This document shows, one piece after another, positions 9,012 to 16,827 of a DNA stretch of 64,000 nucleotides. The notes under the pieces are model-generated. The model saw nothing but the letters and a program-made list of their open reading frames with translations, searched no databases and was not told where the DNA came from. The position numbers were made by a program, and so were the translations under genes. Position 1 is the first letter of the stretch, and each line of letters starts with the position of its first letter. The stretch lies in NCBI GenBank assembly GCA_963730225.1, contig CAVSQX010000004.1, positions 1,426,001-1,490,000 on the forward strand. Reading direction: 5' to 3'. The DNA comes from CAVSQX01 sp963730225. Lineage in GTDB: Bacteria; Planctomycetota; Phycisphaerae; Tepidisphaerales; Tepidisphaeraceae.

Positions 9012-12000
9012 TTACCGGGTTTGCAGCAGCAGCTCATCGGTGACGGAATTTCCGTCGCCGATGAGCTGCGACCATATCGGGGCGGCGTCGGCGAATACAC
9101 GGGCGACCGGCGGAGCGGCGAAGGAATTGCCCGGCGTCGAATGAGTCGAGCGATCGACGGCCGGTGCGAAAGTTGCCGCTGCGACCGGCGTCCGCGGCGA
9201 AGCGATGGCGATGATTTCGCTCGCCATTGCCGTCAGAGCCGGCCCCTGAGTGTTGAAGGCGTTGTCGATCAGCGTGTAATCATCTCCGTTGACCAAACCG
9301 TCGTAGTTGAAATCGCCGTTGCGCCAGCCAGCCAGGGCGTTGTTGAAACCGTTGTCGATCAGCGTGTAATCGCTGCCGTTGACGATGCCGTCGAGATTGG
9401 CATCGCCGAAGTAGGTGTATTTGATCAGCAGATCGGTGCTGACGACGTTCTGACCGTCGAATGCGGACATCAGCACCCCGCCGCCGCCGTTGTTGTTGAG
9501 TTCTAATCCGAGTGCCGTGTTCGCGCTGGCGGCCGCTGCCGATGAGGTGATGCCGCCGCTGCCGTTCCAGCTTCCACCGTTGTACGCGGCGGCGATCTGG
9601 CCGGTGATCGCCGCCAGATTTCCGTTGTGGATAATCAAATCGTTGGTCGCCAGATCGAGCAGCCCTGTGGAAGCGTTGAAGCTCAGCGAGCCGGCGATCA
9701 GAACCCATCGGTTGGCGCTGGAAGCGGCTGCACCGATGCCGACAAATCCGCCCGACCCGATCGTGATGGAATCCAGCGACAGCGCGGCCGGGCCCGACGT
9801 TCCGCCGTTGGCGGCGAATTGCGTCGAGCCGTTGGAGGTCAGATTGGTCGCGCTGCCCAGCGCGCCATTCACGATCAGCGTCGCCCCGGCCGCGACGGTG
9901 GTGTCGCCGATGTAGGTGTTGATTCCGTTGAGCGTCAGCGTGCCGCCGGAAAGATTCACCGCCCCACCGCCGCCGATCGCGCCGCCGAATGTTCCGCCGG
10001 TGGTGATGGTTAAAACCGTGCTGCCGGCGAGATTCACCGCGCCCGAGCCGTTGAGCGCCGCCAAGGTTGGAGCGGCGTTGTTGAAATTGGCCGTGCCGTT
10101 GTCGGTCAGCGTCGTGCCGGCGGGAATCGAGCCGCCGGAATCGACGGTGAAAATTGCGCCGGAAGAAATGCTGGCCGAGCTGCTTGCGATGGAGCCGGTC
10201 GAAGCGATCTCCAGCGTTCCTCCGGTCACCGAGGTTGAGCCGGTGTATGAATCTGCGGCCGAAAGAACCACCTTGCCCGAACCCGTGACGGTCAATGCGC
10301 CTCCGGTGATGGCCCCGCTGAGAGTCAGCGCCGCCGCGGTTGCGCCGATGATCACCGAGGAACCGGACAGCGTGATCGCGCCGCTCCAGGTGTTGGTTCC
10401 GCTGACATTGAGCAACTCGCCTGCGGAATTGAGGCCGCCGCCGCTGAGCGTCAGCGCTCGGCCGGAAATGGTGATGTTGTTTTGCAATCCCAGCGTCGCG
10501 CCGCTGGCCAGCGATAATGTGCTGGAAGACGGAATGGCCGTTGCGTTGGCCAGCGTGACCCGCCCGCTGGAGACGGTCGTAGCGCCGGTATATGTGTTGG
10601 CGTTGGAGATCGTCCAGTTTCCTGTGCCCTGAAATGTGAGAGCCCCCGCGCCGCTCAGCACATTGGTGAACGAGCCGTTGCCTGCGCCTCGCATGTACAG
10701 AACGTGAGTGAGCGTCAGCGGATCGGTGAAGGCGAGGCTGCCGGCATCGGATTGAATGCCATATCCGTTTCCGCCGACCTGGAACGTGATCGGGCTGGCG
10801 ATGGTGTCGTTGCCGGCGATGTTTTCGACATCCGTTGCCGGCACGCCATAGGAACCGGAAACATTGTTGGCATCGATCGTGATCGGCAGCGAGATCGTGA
10901 CCGGACCATTGGTGCCGTCGATTTGAAGCAGATCGTATGCACTGTTGTTTTCGTTCAGGGAAAGCGAGCTGGCGTCGGCCAACGCGCCGGAGCTGGCGAT
11001 GCGCAGAATTCCATCGATATCACCGCCGCTGGTTGCGCCATTGCCGATGTTGACCGCACCGGTGAACGTGTCATTACCGGTCAGGACGAACGTGCCCGTT
11101 CCCACCTTGGTCAGCCCGCTGCTGACGTTGCCGCTCATAACGCCGCTGAATGTGCTCGTGCCGTTGGCAGCGCCGATGGTCAGCAGCCCAAGCGCCAGCG
11201 TGCCCGTGCCGGTAACCTGGTCAATGGATTCCGCTGCGCCGGCGATGCTGAACGTCCCGCCGCTGGCGATGCTCAAGATGGTGTGGCTCGGAAGCGTTCC
11301 GCTGGCGCCGCCGATGGTGGTGGCGCCGCCGGCGTCTTCGTCAAGCGTGATCGTCGGCAGCGTCGTCGGCGACACGCTGGCCAGCGTGTTGGTTCCACTG
11401 CCCAAATCCAGGTTCATATTCTCGACGCTGGTGTAATTGATGAAATCAGAGTTGATCTGGACCGAAGATCCGCTGTTGAGCGTGATCGCATTTGTGCCGC
11501 TCAGGCCGACAACGTTGAGGCTGTCAGTCCCCGAACTGCCGGTGAACACGATGCCGCCGATCGGCACCGGGTCGCCGCCGGAGTAATCGACCGTGAAAGT
11601 ATTGCCTGCGTTTTGTCCCGCGAACGCAATGGCAGAATAAGAAGCGTAATTGTACTGGGTTGTCGGCGTGCCGGTGGTGTTGTTCACGTAGACATCGACG
11701 TTGGAGCCGTCGCGCACAATACGGAATGTATTGGCCGCTCCGACGAGACCGCCGACGGTGACTTCGGGCAGGATCGACAGCACGAACGTGCTGACGACCG
11801 AGCCGACGAACAAGTCGCCGTAGGGGCCGGTGTTGGTGTCGTTGGGGGTTGACGTCAGCGAGATTGTCGTAGAGCCGGTCGCTCCCGAAAGCGCGGTGAC
11901 CGCCAGCGAGGTGTCTTTGGAGTTCAGCGTGATTCCACTGTTTGCGACCACCGCCGTGTTCGAAGATGTGGCCGTTACGGACTCGAACGAGCCAAAACCG

Positions 12001-12182
12001 CTCTCGACGGGAATGTTAATCGTTCCTCCGGCGGCCACTGCGGTGGTCGCCACCTCCGCCTGCAGGGCGGTGTTCAACGACAGATCGTCAAAGTTCAGAT
12101 CACCGGTGCCGGGATTTGAAAGGTAGATCGTCGCCGACGTGTTGGTTGGACCGGTGGTGAAATAGATTGAGCCCTGCGCCAC
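9012..12182 (-). CDS. C-terminal part of frameshifted GH16 gene: beta-strand-repeat stalk plus dockerin-like tail
   Basis: This 1056-codon frame continues the GH16 gene that begins at 13327; the two frames meet near 12180, where the end of a carbohydrate-binding-like module (FTTGPTNTSATIYL, then LNFDDLSL) is completed in this frame. There is no real start codon context here, so it is probably not an independent gene. It holds a long, glycine- and threonine-rich beta-solenoid with repeats like autotransporter-associated beta strands (NTYTGATTVSSGRVTLANA, DSYTGSTSVTGGTLEI, NTYIGDTTVAAGATLIVNG). Near the C-terminus come two EF-hand-like repeats, DANLDGIVNGSDYTLIDNGF and DFNYDGLVNGDDYTLIDNAF, which resemble type I dockerin calcium loops. 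The tail is likely a surface anchor or assembly module. Confidence 0.75.
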   Translation of the reverse strand: MAQGSIYFTTGPTNTSATIYLSNPGTGDLNFDDLSLNTALQAEVATTAVAAGGTINIPVESGFGSFESVTATSSNTAVVANSGITLNSKDTSLAVTALSGATGSTTISLTSTPNDTNTGPYGDLFVGSVVSTFVLSILPEVTVGGLVGAANTFRIVRDGSNVDVYVNNTTGTPTTQYNYASYSAIAFAGQNAGNTFTVDYSGGDPVPIGGIVFTGSSGTDSLNVVGLSGTNAITLNSGSSVQINSDFINYTSVENMNLDLGSGTNTLASVSPTTLPTITLDEDAGGATTIGGASGTLPSHTILSIASGGTFSIAGAAESIDQVTGTGTLALGLLTIGAANGTSTFSGVMSGNVSSGLTKVGTGTFVLTGNDTFTGAVNIGNGATSGGDIDGILRIASSGALADASSLSLNENNSAYDLLQIDGTNGPVTISLPITIDANNVSGSYGVPATDVENIAGNDTIASPITFQVGGNGYGIQSDAGSLAFTDPLTLTHVLYMRGAGNGSFTNVLSGAGALTFQGTGNWTISNANTYTGATTVSSGRVTLANATAIPSSSTLSLASGATLGLQNNITISGRALTLSGGGLNSAGELLNVSGTNTWSGAITLSGSSVIIGATAAALTLSGAITGGALTVTGSGKVVLSAADSYTGSTSVTGGTLEIASTGSIASSSASISSGAIFTVDSGGSIPAGTTLTDNGTANFNNAAPTLAALNGSGAVNLAGSTVLTITTGGTFGGAIGGGGAVNLSGGTLTLNGINTYIGDTTVAAGATLIVNGALGSATNLTSNGSTQFAANGGTSGPAALSLDSITIGSGGFVGIGAAASSANRWVLIAGSLSFNASTGLLDLATNDLIIHNGNLAAITGQIAAAYNGGSWNGSGGITSSAAAASANTALGLELNNNGGGGVLMSAFDGQNVVSTDLLIKYTYFGDANLDGIVNGSDYTLIDNGFNNALAGWRNGDFNYDGLVNGDDYTLIDNAFNTQGPALTAMASEIIAIASPRTPVAAATFAPAVDRSTHSTPGNSFAAPPVARVFADAAPIWSQLIGDGNSVTDELLLQTR
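9029..9069. other. Long perfect stem-loop between convergent GH16 genes
   Basis: GCAGCTCATCGG at 9029-9040 pairs with CCGATGAGCTGC at 9058-9069 and continues inward through a G-T pair and GACGG/CCGTC, giving an 18-bp stem with a loop of about 5 bases (9047-9051). It lies in the last codons of the minus-strand gene and about 40 bases past the stop of the plus-strand gene. No T-run follows on either strand, so it is not a canonical intrinsic terminator, but it could still separate the two convergent transcripts. Confidence 0.6.
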
Positions 12183-13327
12183 GAAACCGACGAGGTAGTT
12201 CCGATGGGCCCCGAGGTGGTAGTGGAACCGTTGTAATTCTTGGCCCCGATCACACCCAGGGTGGTTCCGGTTCCTACTTCCGCATAAGCGCTGAAGATGT
12301 ACGTCGTATTGGGCGTCAAGCCGTTGATCGTTTGATCCGCCTCGCCTGCGGAACCATACTCGTGCAGATCGCCGTTGCCGGTATAGCCGAGGTTTGTGCC
12401 CACGTTGTAGGCGGCGCTTCCGCTGAGCGTGTAATTGCTTGAGGTATTAAAACCCGGATTGGCAACGCCCGACCCGCCCGTCGGCGTGTAGGTGTAAATC
12501 CGTACGTAGTCGACATTCAATTCATTGTCCGCGGAATTGGAATAACTGCCCACCTCACCCGACGCTACTCCGCTGTTGAGCAGGAAGTACATCGACTCCG
12601 TGGGTATATCGCTGGCCGGGACGTTGTTCGCGGCGGTGCTGTAGGCGAGATTGCCGTCCACATAGAAATTCTCGAAGCCGGGCCCCCACTGCATCGCATA
12701 CGTGTGGAAGGTGCTTGACGGAACGGTGCCGCTGGTGGTGTCGTTGTAATCGTGCCAGTTGGCGTCCATTCCATACAGACCCTGATGGAACCGCGGCCCG
12801 GTCGGCCAATCTTCCATGATGTCGTTTTCCGGCGGCCAGCCGCTGCCCAGCGACCAGAACGCAGGCCAATTCCCCTGGCCCGTCGGCAATTGGGCGCGAA
12901 TCTCGGCGTAGCCATAGGTCGTCGAGAAGCTGGCGTTGGTGGTCATCATCGCGCCGGTGTAATCCAAAGTAACCCCGGCGGTCGTATCGTCGATCGGATT
13001 ATTCGCGATCGACTGCGTGTTCAGATGAAGTTGGCCGCCCGACTCCGAAACGTTGCTGGTGTAAGCCACACCGTTAATCGTCTCGTTGGTATTGACCATG
13101 TAGTCCAGGTAGTTACCGCCTTCATACGGGTCGCTGGTCCACGGCAGGTAGTTTTTCCAGAGGGTGTCCGTGGCCATGCTCGTCCCGTTGAATTCGTCAT
13201 CGAATGCAAGGGTGTAATTGGCCCCCGGCGCGTTGAGCAATCGGCGCAGCTCCAGCGGCTCGCAGAGCGCTCGCACTGCCGACGAAACTCGCCGCTTGGA
13301 CGCTGAGAATCGCATTGGGGAGAACAA
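12095..13327 (-). CDS. N-terminal part of frameshifted GH16 gene: catalytic domain
   Basis: Encodes a GH16 enzyme with catalytic ENDIME at E167, D169 and E172, preceded by NWPAFWSLGSGWPP and ended by LNVDYVRIYTY. The N-terminus carries CEPLELRRLLNA, a LEPR-XLL-like motif, directly before the enzyme. A second module after the enzyme (GFNTSSNYTLSGSA, then INGLTPNTTYIFSAYAEV) is a CBM-like fold similar to the C-terminal module of the GH16 at 25.8 kb. Inside this module, near 12180, the frame runs into out-of-frame sequence (SWRRAQSISPP) while the natural continuation sits in the other frame, so a single-base indel splits one original gene of about 4.3 kb into two. The break could be a sequencing error. 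A palindrome upstream at 13345-13365 may be its operator. Confidence 0.85.
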   Translation of the reverse strand: MFSPMRFSASKRRVSSAVRALCEPLELRRLLNAPGANYTLAFDDEFNGTSMATDTLWKNYLPWTSDPYEGGNYLDYMVNTNETINGVAYTSNVSESGGQLHLNTQSIANNPIDDTTAGVTLDYTGAMMTTNASFSTTYGYAEIRAQLPTGQGNWPAFWSLGSGWPPENDIMEDWPTGPRFHQGLYGMDANWHDYNDTTSGTVPSSTFHTYAMQWGPGFENFYVDGNLAYSTAANNVPASDIPTESMYFLLNSGVASGEVGSYSNSADNELNVDYVRIYTYTPTGGSGVANPGFNTSSNYTLSGSAAYNVGTNLGYTGNGDLHEYGSAGEADQTINGLTPNTTYIFSAYAEVGTGTTLGVIGAKNYNGSTTTSGPIGTTSSVSWRRAQSISPPVQPTRRRRSTFQIPAPVI

Positions 13328-13344
13328 CCGAACGTCCGCCTTGT

Positions 13345-13367
13345 TTACATTCCGTTACAATGTAACG
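13345..13367. promoter_or_regulatory. Candidate operator palindrome upstream of GH16 gene
   Basis: TTACATT at 13345-13351 and AATGTAA at 13359-13365 form a perfect 7-bp inverted repeat with a 7-base centre; an overlapping palindrome CGTTAC/GTAACG (13353-13358 and 13362-13367) shares the right arm. It begins 18 bases upstream of the GH16 start at 13327. The word ACAATGTAAC (13357-13366) recurs exactly at 23053-23062 between the divergent GH127 and GH35 genes, suggesting a common regulator. This is inferred from sequence only. Confidence 0.4.
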
Positions 13368-13424
13368 AATCGCAGAATATCAAATTGGTTTCAGGATTGC
13401 CAGAGAAAAACCGCGCCGGGCCGC

Positions 13425-14345
13425 TCAGGAAGCGGGCGAAGCGAAAATGTCGAACGACTGGGCCGGATCGCGGGTCAATTCGGCGAACAGCGTTGAGAGC
13501 CGCTGAAATATCGGACCCGGCTGGCCGTGGTTGAAGACCGTCTGATCGATCTGCCGAACCGGAGCCAGCTCGCCCATGGTGCCGGTGCAGAACGCCTCGT
13601 CGGCGGCGAAAATCTCCCGCGGCGTGATGTCGCGGACACGATTTTCGATCTTGTGCTTCCGGCAGATTTCCAGCACCGCGCCACGGGTGATTCCCTCGGG
13701 GCAGGCGCGCGTCGTCGAGGTTTCAACCACGAGTTTGCTCACCAGAAAAACATGCGTCGCATTGGTCTCCGCGAGAAATCCATCGGTGTCCAGCATCAGC
13801 GCATCATCCGCACCGGCCGCATTCGCTTCGAGCTTGGCCAGAATGGAAGTCAACTGATTGCACGAGTGGATGTGCTGATCCAGCACATTCGCCAGCGGCC
13901 GGCGAACCGTCGCGCTGATCAGCGTGATCCCCGACTTGTCGTAAACCGGCGGCTTGAATTCCGGCAGAATAAATATCGAGCACCCACCGGTGTTCACGCG
14001 TGGGTCCATTCCGGAGGTATATTTCACGCCGCGCAAAACCGTCAGGCGGATGTGCACGCCGTCGTGCATCTGATTGGCTTGCAGCGTTCGGCGAAGCTGC
14101 TCGATGATATGCTCCTCTGAAGGAAAACCCTCGTACTGAAGCATCGCCGCGGATTGGCGCAGCCGATCCAGATGCTGTTTCAATCGGAAGATTCGGCCGT
14201 TGTAGAGCCGAAGCCCCTCCCAAACCGCATCGCCATTCTGCACCGAAGAATCAAACGGCGACACTCCCGCCTGATCGCGCGGCAGAAGCTGGCCGTTGAT
14301 GTTCACGATCAGTTTCGCGTTTTGTGGGTTGTACGTCAGTAACAT
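13425..14345 (-). CDS. class IV aminotransferase (BCAT-like) lacking the catalytic lysine
   Basis: A 306-residue protein with the fold-type IV PLP enzyme layout: NGQLLPRDQAGVSPFDSSVQ, GDAVWEGLRLYNGRIFRLKQ and HLDRL near the N-terminus, then DGFLAETNATHVFLV and ACPEGITRGAVLEIC, and GTMGELAPV near the C-terminus. In true branched-chain or D-amino acid transaminases a Lys that binds PLP lies in a motif like IKSLN; here the aligned segment reads HIHSCNQL and His160 takes its place. The gene follows a sulfotransferase-like gene by only 12 bases. From memory, plant BCAT-like proteins fuse the same two domains and also have His here, so this may be the bacterial split form. Activity as a transaminase is therefore doubtful; function unknown. 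Confidence 0.8.
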   Translation of the reverse strand: MLLTYNPQNAKLIVNINGQLLPRDQAGVSPFDSSVQNGDAVWEGLRLYNGRIFRLKQHLDRLRQSAAMLQYEGFPSEEHIIEQLRRTLQANQMHDGVHIRLTVLRGVKYTSGMDPRVNTGGCSIFILPEFKPPVYDKSGITLISATVRRPLANVLDQHIHSCNQLTSILAKLEANAAGADDALMLDTDGFLAETNATHVFLVSKLVVETSTTRACPEGITRGAVLEICRKHKIENRVRDITPREIFAADEAFCTGTMGELAPVRQIDQTVFNHGQPGPIFQRLSTLFAELTRDPAQSFDIFASPAS

Positions 14346-14357
14346 GACAGCGGCGAT

Positions 14358-15098
14358 CTAAAGCTTGTGCTGGGCCAACCGAAGATACAACTCCGTCGCC
14401 TTCTCGTGCATCCCCGCCAGACTCGCCGGCACCGCCTCGTTCTTGGGCGAGTATTTTTCAAACCCGGTCGATTGGTAAACACGCGCATACCAATGCGGCG
14501 CCCAGTTGCCGTCATCCGCCTGCGGACCGGCGTCCCACGACAGCATTTTCGGCGTGAATTCAATTCCCACCGACTCGCACAGGCGCGACAGCGTGCGCCG
14601 CGGATCAATCAGCACATCCTTCGCATCCACCACCGCCGGCGTTTTGCCCATGGCCCGTTTTGCCCGCTCAAACAAATCCACCTGATACGGCAACCCCGTT
14701 TCCGCCAGCGTCATCTGCGGATGCACTTTCGTGTACGAAGTGATCACTTCCGCCGGATCGCGGATTAAAAACGCATGAGTTAATTCCCCCGTTTCGATCA
14801 GCCGCTGCGAATCAATGTGCCCCAGCATGTGATGCGCCATGTGCTTCTGATACCAGACCGTTTTCCCGCCAGGAATCGGCCCGGTGATAAATTCCATGAT
14901 CTTCCGCCAATCGGTTTCATACGCTGCCATCACCGCTTCCCTGCCTGGATGCGCGATTCCCGTTTCTTTCAGATAATGAGCATAAAACGGCTCATCCAGA
15001 ACCGCCGTGTCGCCGCGCGATGAAAACGACCGCATCATCGTCGTCGAAAGATTCCGCGGCCCCGACCACATCGCAATTCGAATCGCGCTTCCCATCAT
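14358..15098 (-). CDS. sulfotransferase-like P-loop protein
   Basis: A 246-residue soluble protein whose N-terminus IRIAMWSGPRNLSTTMMRSF matches the PAPS-binding 5'-phosphosulfate loop of sulfotransferases (SGPRNLST), with LDEPFYAHYLK following. HAFLIRDPAEVITSY looks like the 3'-phosphate-binding (RDP) region. It has no signal peptide or membrane segment. ATG at 15098 overlaps the stop of the Xaa-Pro aminopeptidase gene (ATGA, 15095-15098), and the BCAT-like gene begins 12 bases after its stop, so it is in the middle of an operon. In plants a very similar domain is fused N-terminally to the BCAT-like domain (from memory), supporting a functional pair. Substrate is unknown. Confidence 0.75.
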   Translation of the reverse strand: MMGSAIRIAMWSGPRNLSTTMMRSFSSRGDTAVLDEPFYAHYLKETGIAHPGREAVMAAYETDWRKIMEFITGPIPGGKTVWYQKHMAHHMLGHIDSQRLIETGELTHAFLIRDPAEVITSYTKVHPQMTLAETGLPYQVDLFERAKRAMGKTPAVVDAKDVLIDPRRTLSRLCESVGIEFTPKMLSWDAGPQADDGNWAPHWYARVYQSTGFEKYSPKNEAVPASLAGMHEKATELYLRLAQHKL

Positions 15099-15577
15099 CT
15101 TCCCGGATTGCTCATGATCGGCGGAAATTGCTGAAGCATCCCGTCCCCCAACACCAGTTTTTCAATCTCTTCCATCTCCGCCGGGCACGAAGCCGTGAGA
15201 TTCTCGATTCCCGTTTCCGTCACCGCCACCGTGTCCTCGACGCGGATGTACAACTGCTCTTCGGGAATCACCAGTTCCGGATCGACGGCGAAAACCAACC
15301 CCGCCTCCATCGGCCGATCCGCCCACGCCGCCGACTCGTGCACCGGCATGCCGACTCCGTGCGACAGCGGCCGCTGACTTTCCAGCAGCTTCAGCGCGGC
15401 GGCTTTGTAGATCGGCTTGGACCAGTTCCACCGCTCCACCGTCGGCCGCAACCGATCGGCGGCTTCACGGAGAACTTCGGCCTTGGTTCTTCCCGGCGCG
15501 GATCGACGACAGCAGCGTCTTGTGATGCTCCAGCACAAATCCGTACAGCTCGCGCTGAAGCGGCGAAAATCTCCCAT
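15095..15577 (-). CDS. pepP: C-terminal part of frameshifted Xaa-Pro aminopeptidase
   Basis: From about codon 29 (GRTKAEVLREAADRLRP) this frame continues the M24 peptidase that starts at 16478. It supplies metal ligands of the pita-bread fold: PLSHGVGMPVHES (His), EAGLVFAVDPELVIPEE (Glu) and IRVEDTVAVTE (Glu). The first 28 or so codons are out-of-frame sequence and not genuine. The switch occurs near 15487-15500, by GGGAAGAA, and one base gained or lost would restore a protein of about 460 residues, a normal PepP length. The stop overlaps the next gene's ATG. Real mutation and sequencing error cannot be told apart here. Confidence 0.75.
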   Translation of the reverse strand: MGDFRRFSASCTDLCWSITRRCCRRSAPGRTKAEVLREAADRLRPTVERWNWSKPIYKAAALKLLESQRPLSHGVGMPVHESAAWADRPMEAGLVFAVDPELVIPEEQLYIRVEDTVAVTETGIENLTASCPAEMEEIEKLVLGDGMLQQFPPIMSNPGR

Positions 15578-16478
15578 TCACCGGCCAAATTCGGCCGATG
15601 TCGGAAGTGTAATTGTTCAAATCCGGCGCGTAATCGAACAGCACCAAATCCCCGTCGTTCAACTCGGCGTTGTTCCGCCAGTAGTGCATCATCCAGATGT
15701 TCTTCCCCGCTGCGACGATCGGCCGATACCCCGCTCCCTGCGCTCCGTTGATCTGGAAAAAATAATCCGCCATCGCACCGAGTTGAAACTCGCGCACGCC
15801 CGGCCGGGTGGCCTTCATCGCCTCGATGCAGACCAGCGACGACAACCTGCTGGTCTTTCGCATCAGTTCGATTTCCGCCGGGCTTTTGACCAATCGCTGG
15901 CGATGAATCAGCGGTGAAAGATCACAAAACTCCGCCGCCGGCGAAAGCTGGGCGAGCTTTGACATGAGATGAATTTCCCGGCTCGGCCGGCCGTCGAGCG
16001 GATCGTCGGCGATCGCTTTGTAAAAGTGCCGCAGCGTGTCCTGGCATTGGCGATATCCCTCGGCCCCGGCGCGAATCAGCCAGATTTTTGACAGGTTTTT
16101 CAGATCGTCGCCCAGCCACGAAACGGCACGGACTTCCTCGATCCCGGTTCGCGCCTGCACAAAAAGCCCGTCGTCGGCCGAGAGGCTCGGCCCATCGGTC
16201 GCCTCGTGCTTCTCATCGCGCGGCGGAAGATAAAGGATGCTGCCGCCGCTTTGCCCATCCATCAACAGATAAGAATGCGGCACCTCCACGCCGGTGAGAT
16301 AATAAAAATCGTTCGTCTGCCGAAACGGATCAAAGCCCGGAACTTCCGTCGCGCTGGCGATCAGTGCGACGCCGTCTTTCATCGCTTCCATCAGTTGACG
16401 ACGCCGCCGGGCCAATTCATCGGCGGAAAAATCCTTCTGAAAATTCAGCGACATTTCACGGGGTGCGGGCGAACTCAT
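15465..16478 (-). CDS. pepP: N-terminal part of frameshifted Xaa-Pro aminopeptidase
   Basis: Metallopeptidase of family M24B that removes N-terminal residues before proline. The N-terminal aminopeptidase-P domain is clear (RRRRQLMEAM, QTNDFYYLTGVEVPHSYLL, PPRDEKHE), then the catalytic domain begins (EIELMRKTSRLS, GYRPIVAAGKN) with the first metal ligands LVLFDYAPDLNNYTSDIGR. The frame then leaves the family sequence near 15490 and stops; the rest is in the frame ending at 15095. ATG 16478 is chosen because GGAAT lies a suitable distance upstream; the frame extends to a TTG at 16490. It begins 15 bases after the rhaM stop, so it appears to be in the same transcript as the rhamnose genes. Confidence 0.8.
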   Translation of the reverse strand: MSSPAPREMSLNFQKDFSADELARRRRQLMEAMKDGVALIASATEVPGFDPFRQTNDFYYLTGVEVPHSYLLMDGQSGGSILYLPPRDEKHEATDGPSLSADDGLFVQARTGIEEVRAVSWLGDDLKNLSKIWLIRAGAEGYRQCQDTLRHFYKAIADDPLDGRPSREIHLMSKLAQLSPAAEFCDLSPLIHRQRLVKSPAEIELMRKTSRLSSLVCIEAMKATRPGVREFQLGAMADYFFQINGAQGAGYRPIVAAGKNIWMMHYWRNNAELNDGDLVLFDYAPDLNNYTSDIGRIWPVNGRFSPLQRELYGFVLEHHKTLLSSIRAGKNQGRSSP

Positions 16479-16493
16479 CGGCGATTCCAAAAA

Positions 16494-16814
16494 TCAATCC
16501 AGGTGAAAAACTTCCTCCAGCACCTCCAGCGACGTGTCGGCCGCTCCGCTTTCCAGCGAAGTGAAAAAATCCTTCATCGCCGCCTGCCAGCGTCGGTTCA
16601 CATCTTCGCTCTGCATTCCATCCACGGCCTTTTTGAAATCCGGCGTTTCCACATAGCCCACCAGCAATCCATCGGATTTGAGAAACAGCGAGTAATTTGT
16701 CCACCCGTGCCGCGACAGCGCAGCGCGCATTTCCGGCCAGACATCCCGATGGGCGGCTTTGTATTCCGCAAGCCGGTTCGATTTCACACGAAGAAGAAAA
16801 CAAATTCGCTGCAT
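16494..16814 (-). CDS. rhaM: L-rhamnose mutarotase
   Basis: Interconverts alpha and beta anomers of L-rhamnose. The 106-residue protein matches the family in length and sequence throughout: MQRICFLLRVKSNRLAEYK, HRDVWPEMRAALSRHGW (with the conserved His), NYSLFLKSDGLLVGYVETP, and RRWQAAMKDFF. Its start ATG at 16814 follows the rhaT stop by 13 bases, and it precedes pepP by 15. With the transporter and isomerase next to it, this indicates uptake and use of L-rhamnose or a close deoxysugar in the cytosol. Confidence 0.93.
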   Translation of the reverse strand: MQRICFLLRVKSNRLAEYKAAHRDVWPEMRAALSRHGWTNYSLFLKSDGLLVGYVETPDFKKAVDGMQSEDVNRRWQAAMKDFFTSLESGAADTSLEVLEEVFHLD

Positions 16815-16827
16815 GGCCGCTCCGATT

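Noticed and set aside
12095..12182. Programmed ribosomal frameshift in the GH16 gene
   Set aside because: No clear slippery heptamer with a following structure was seen, and similar breaks elsewhere suggest sequence errors.
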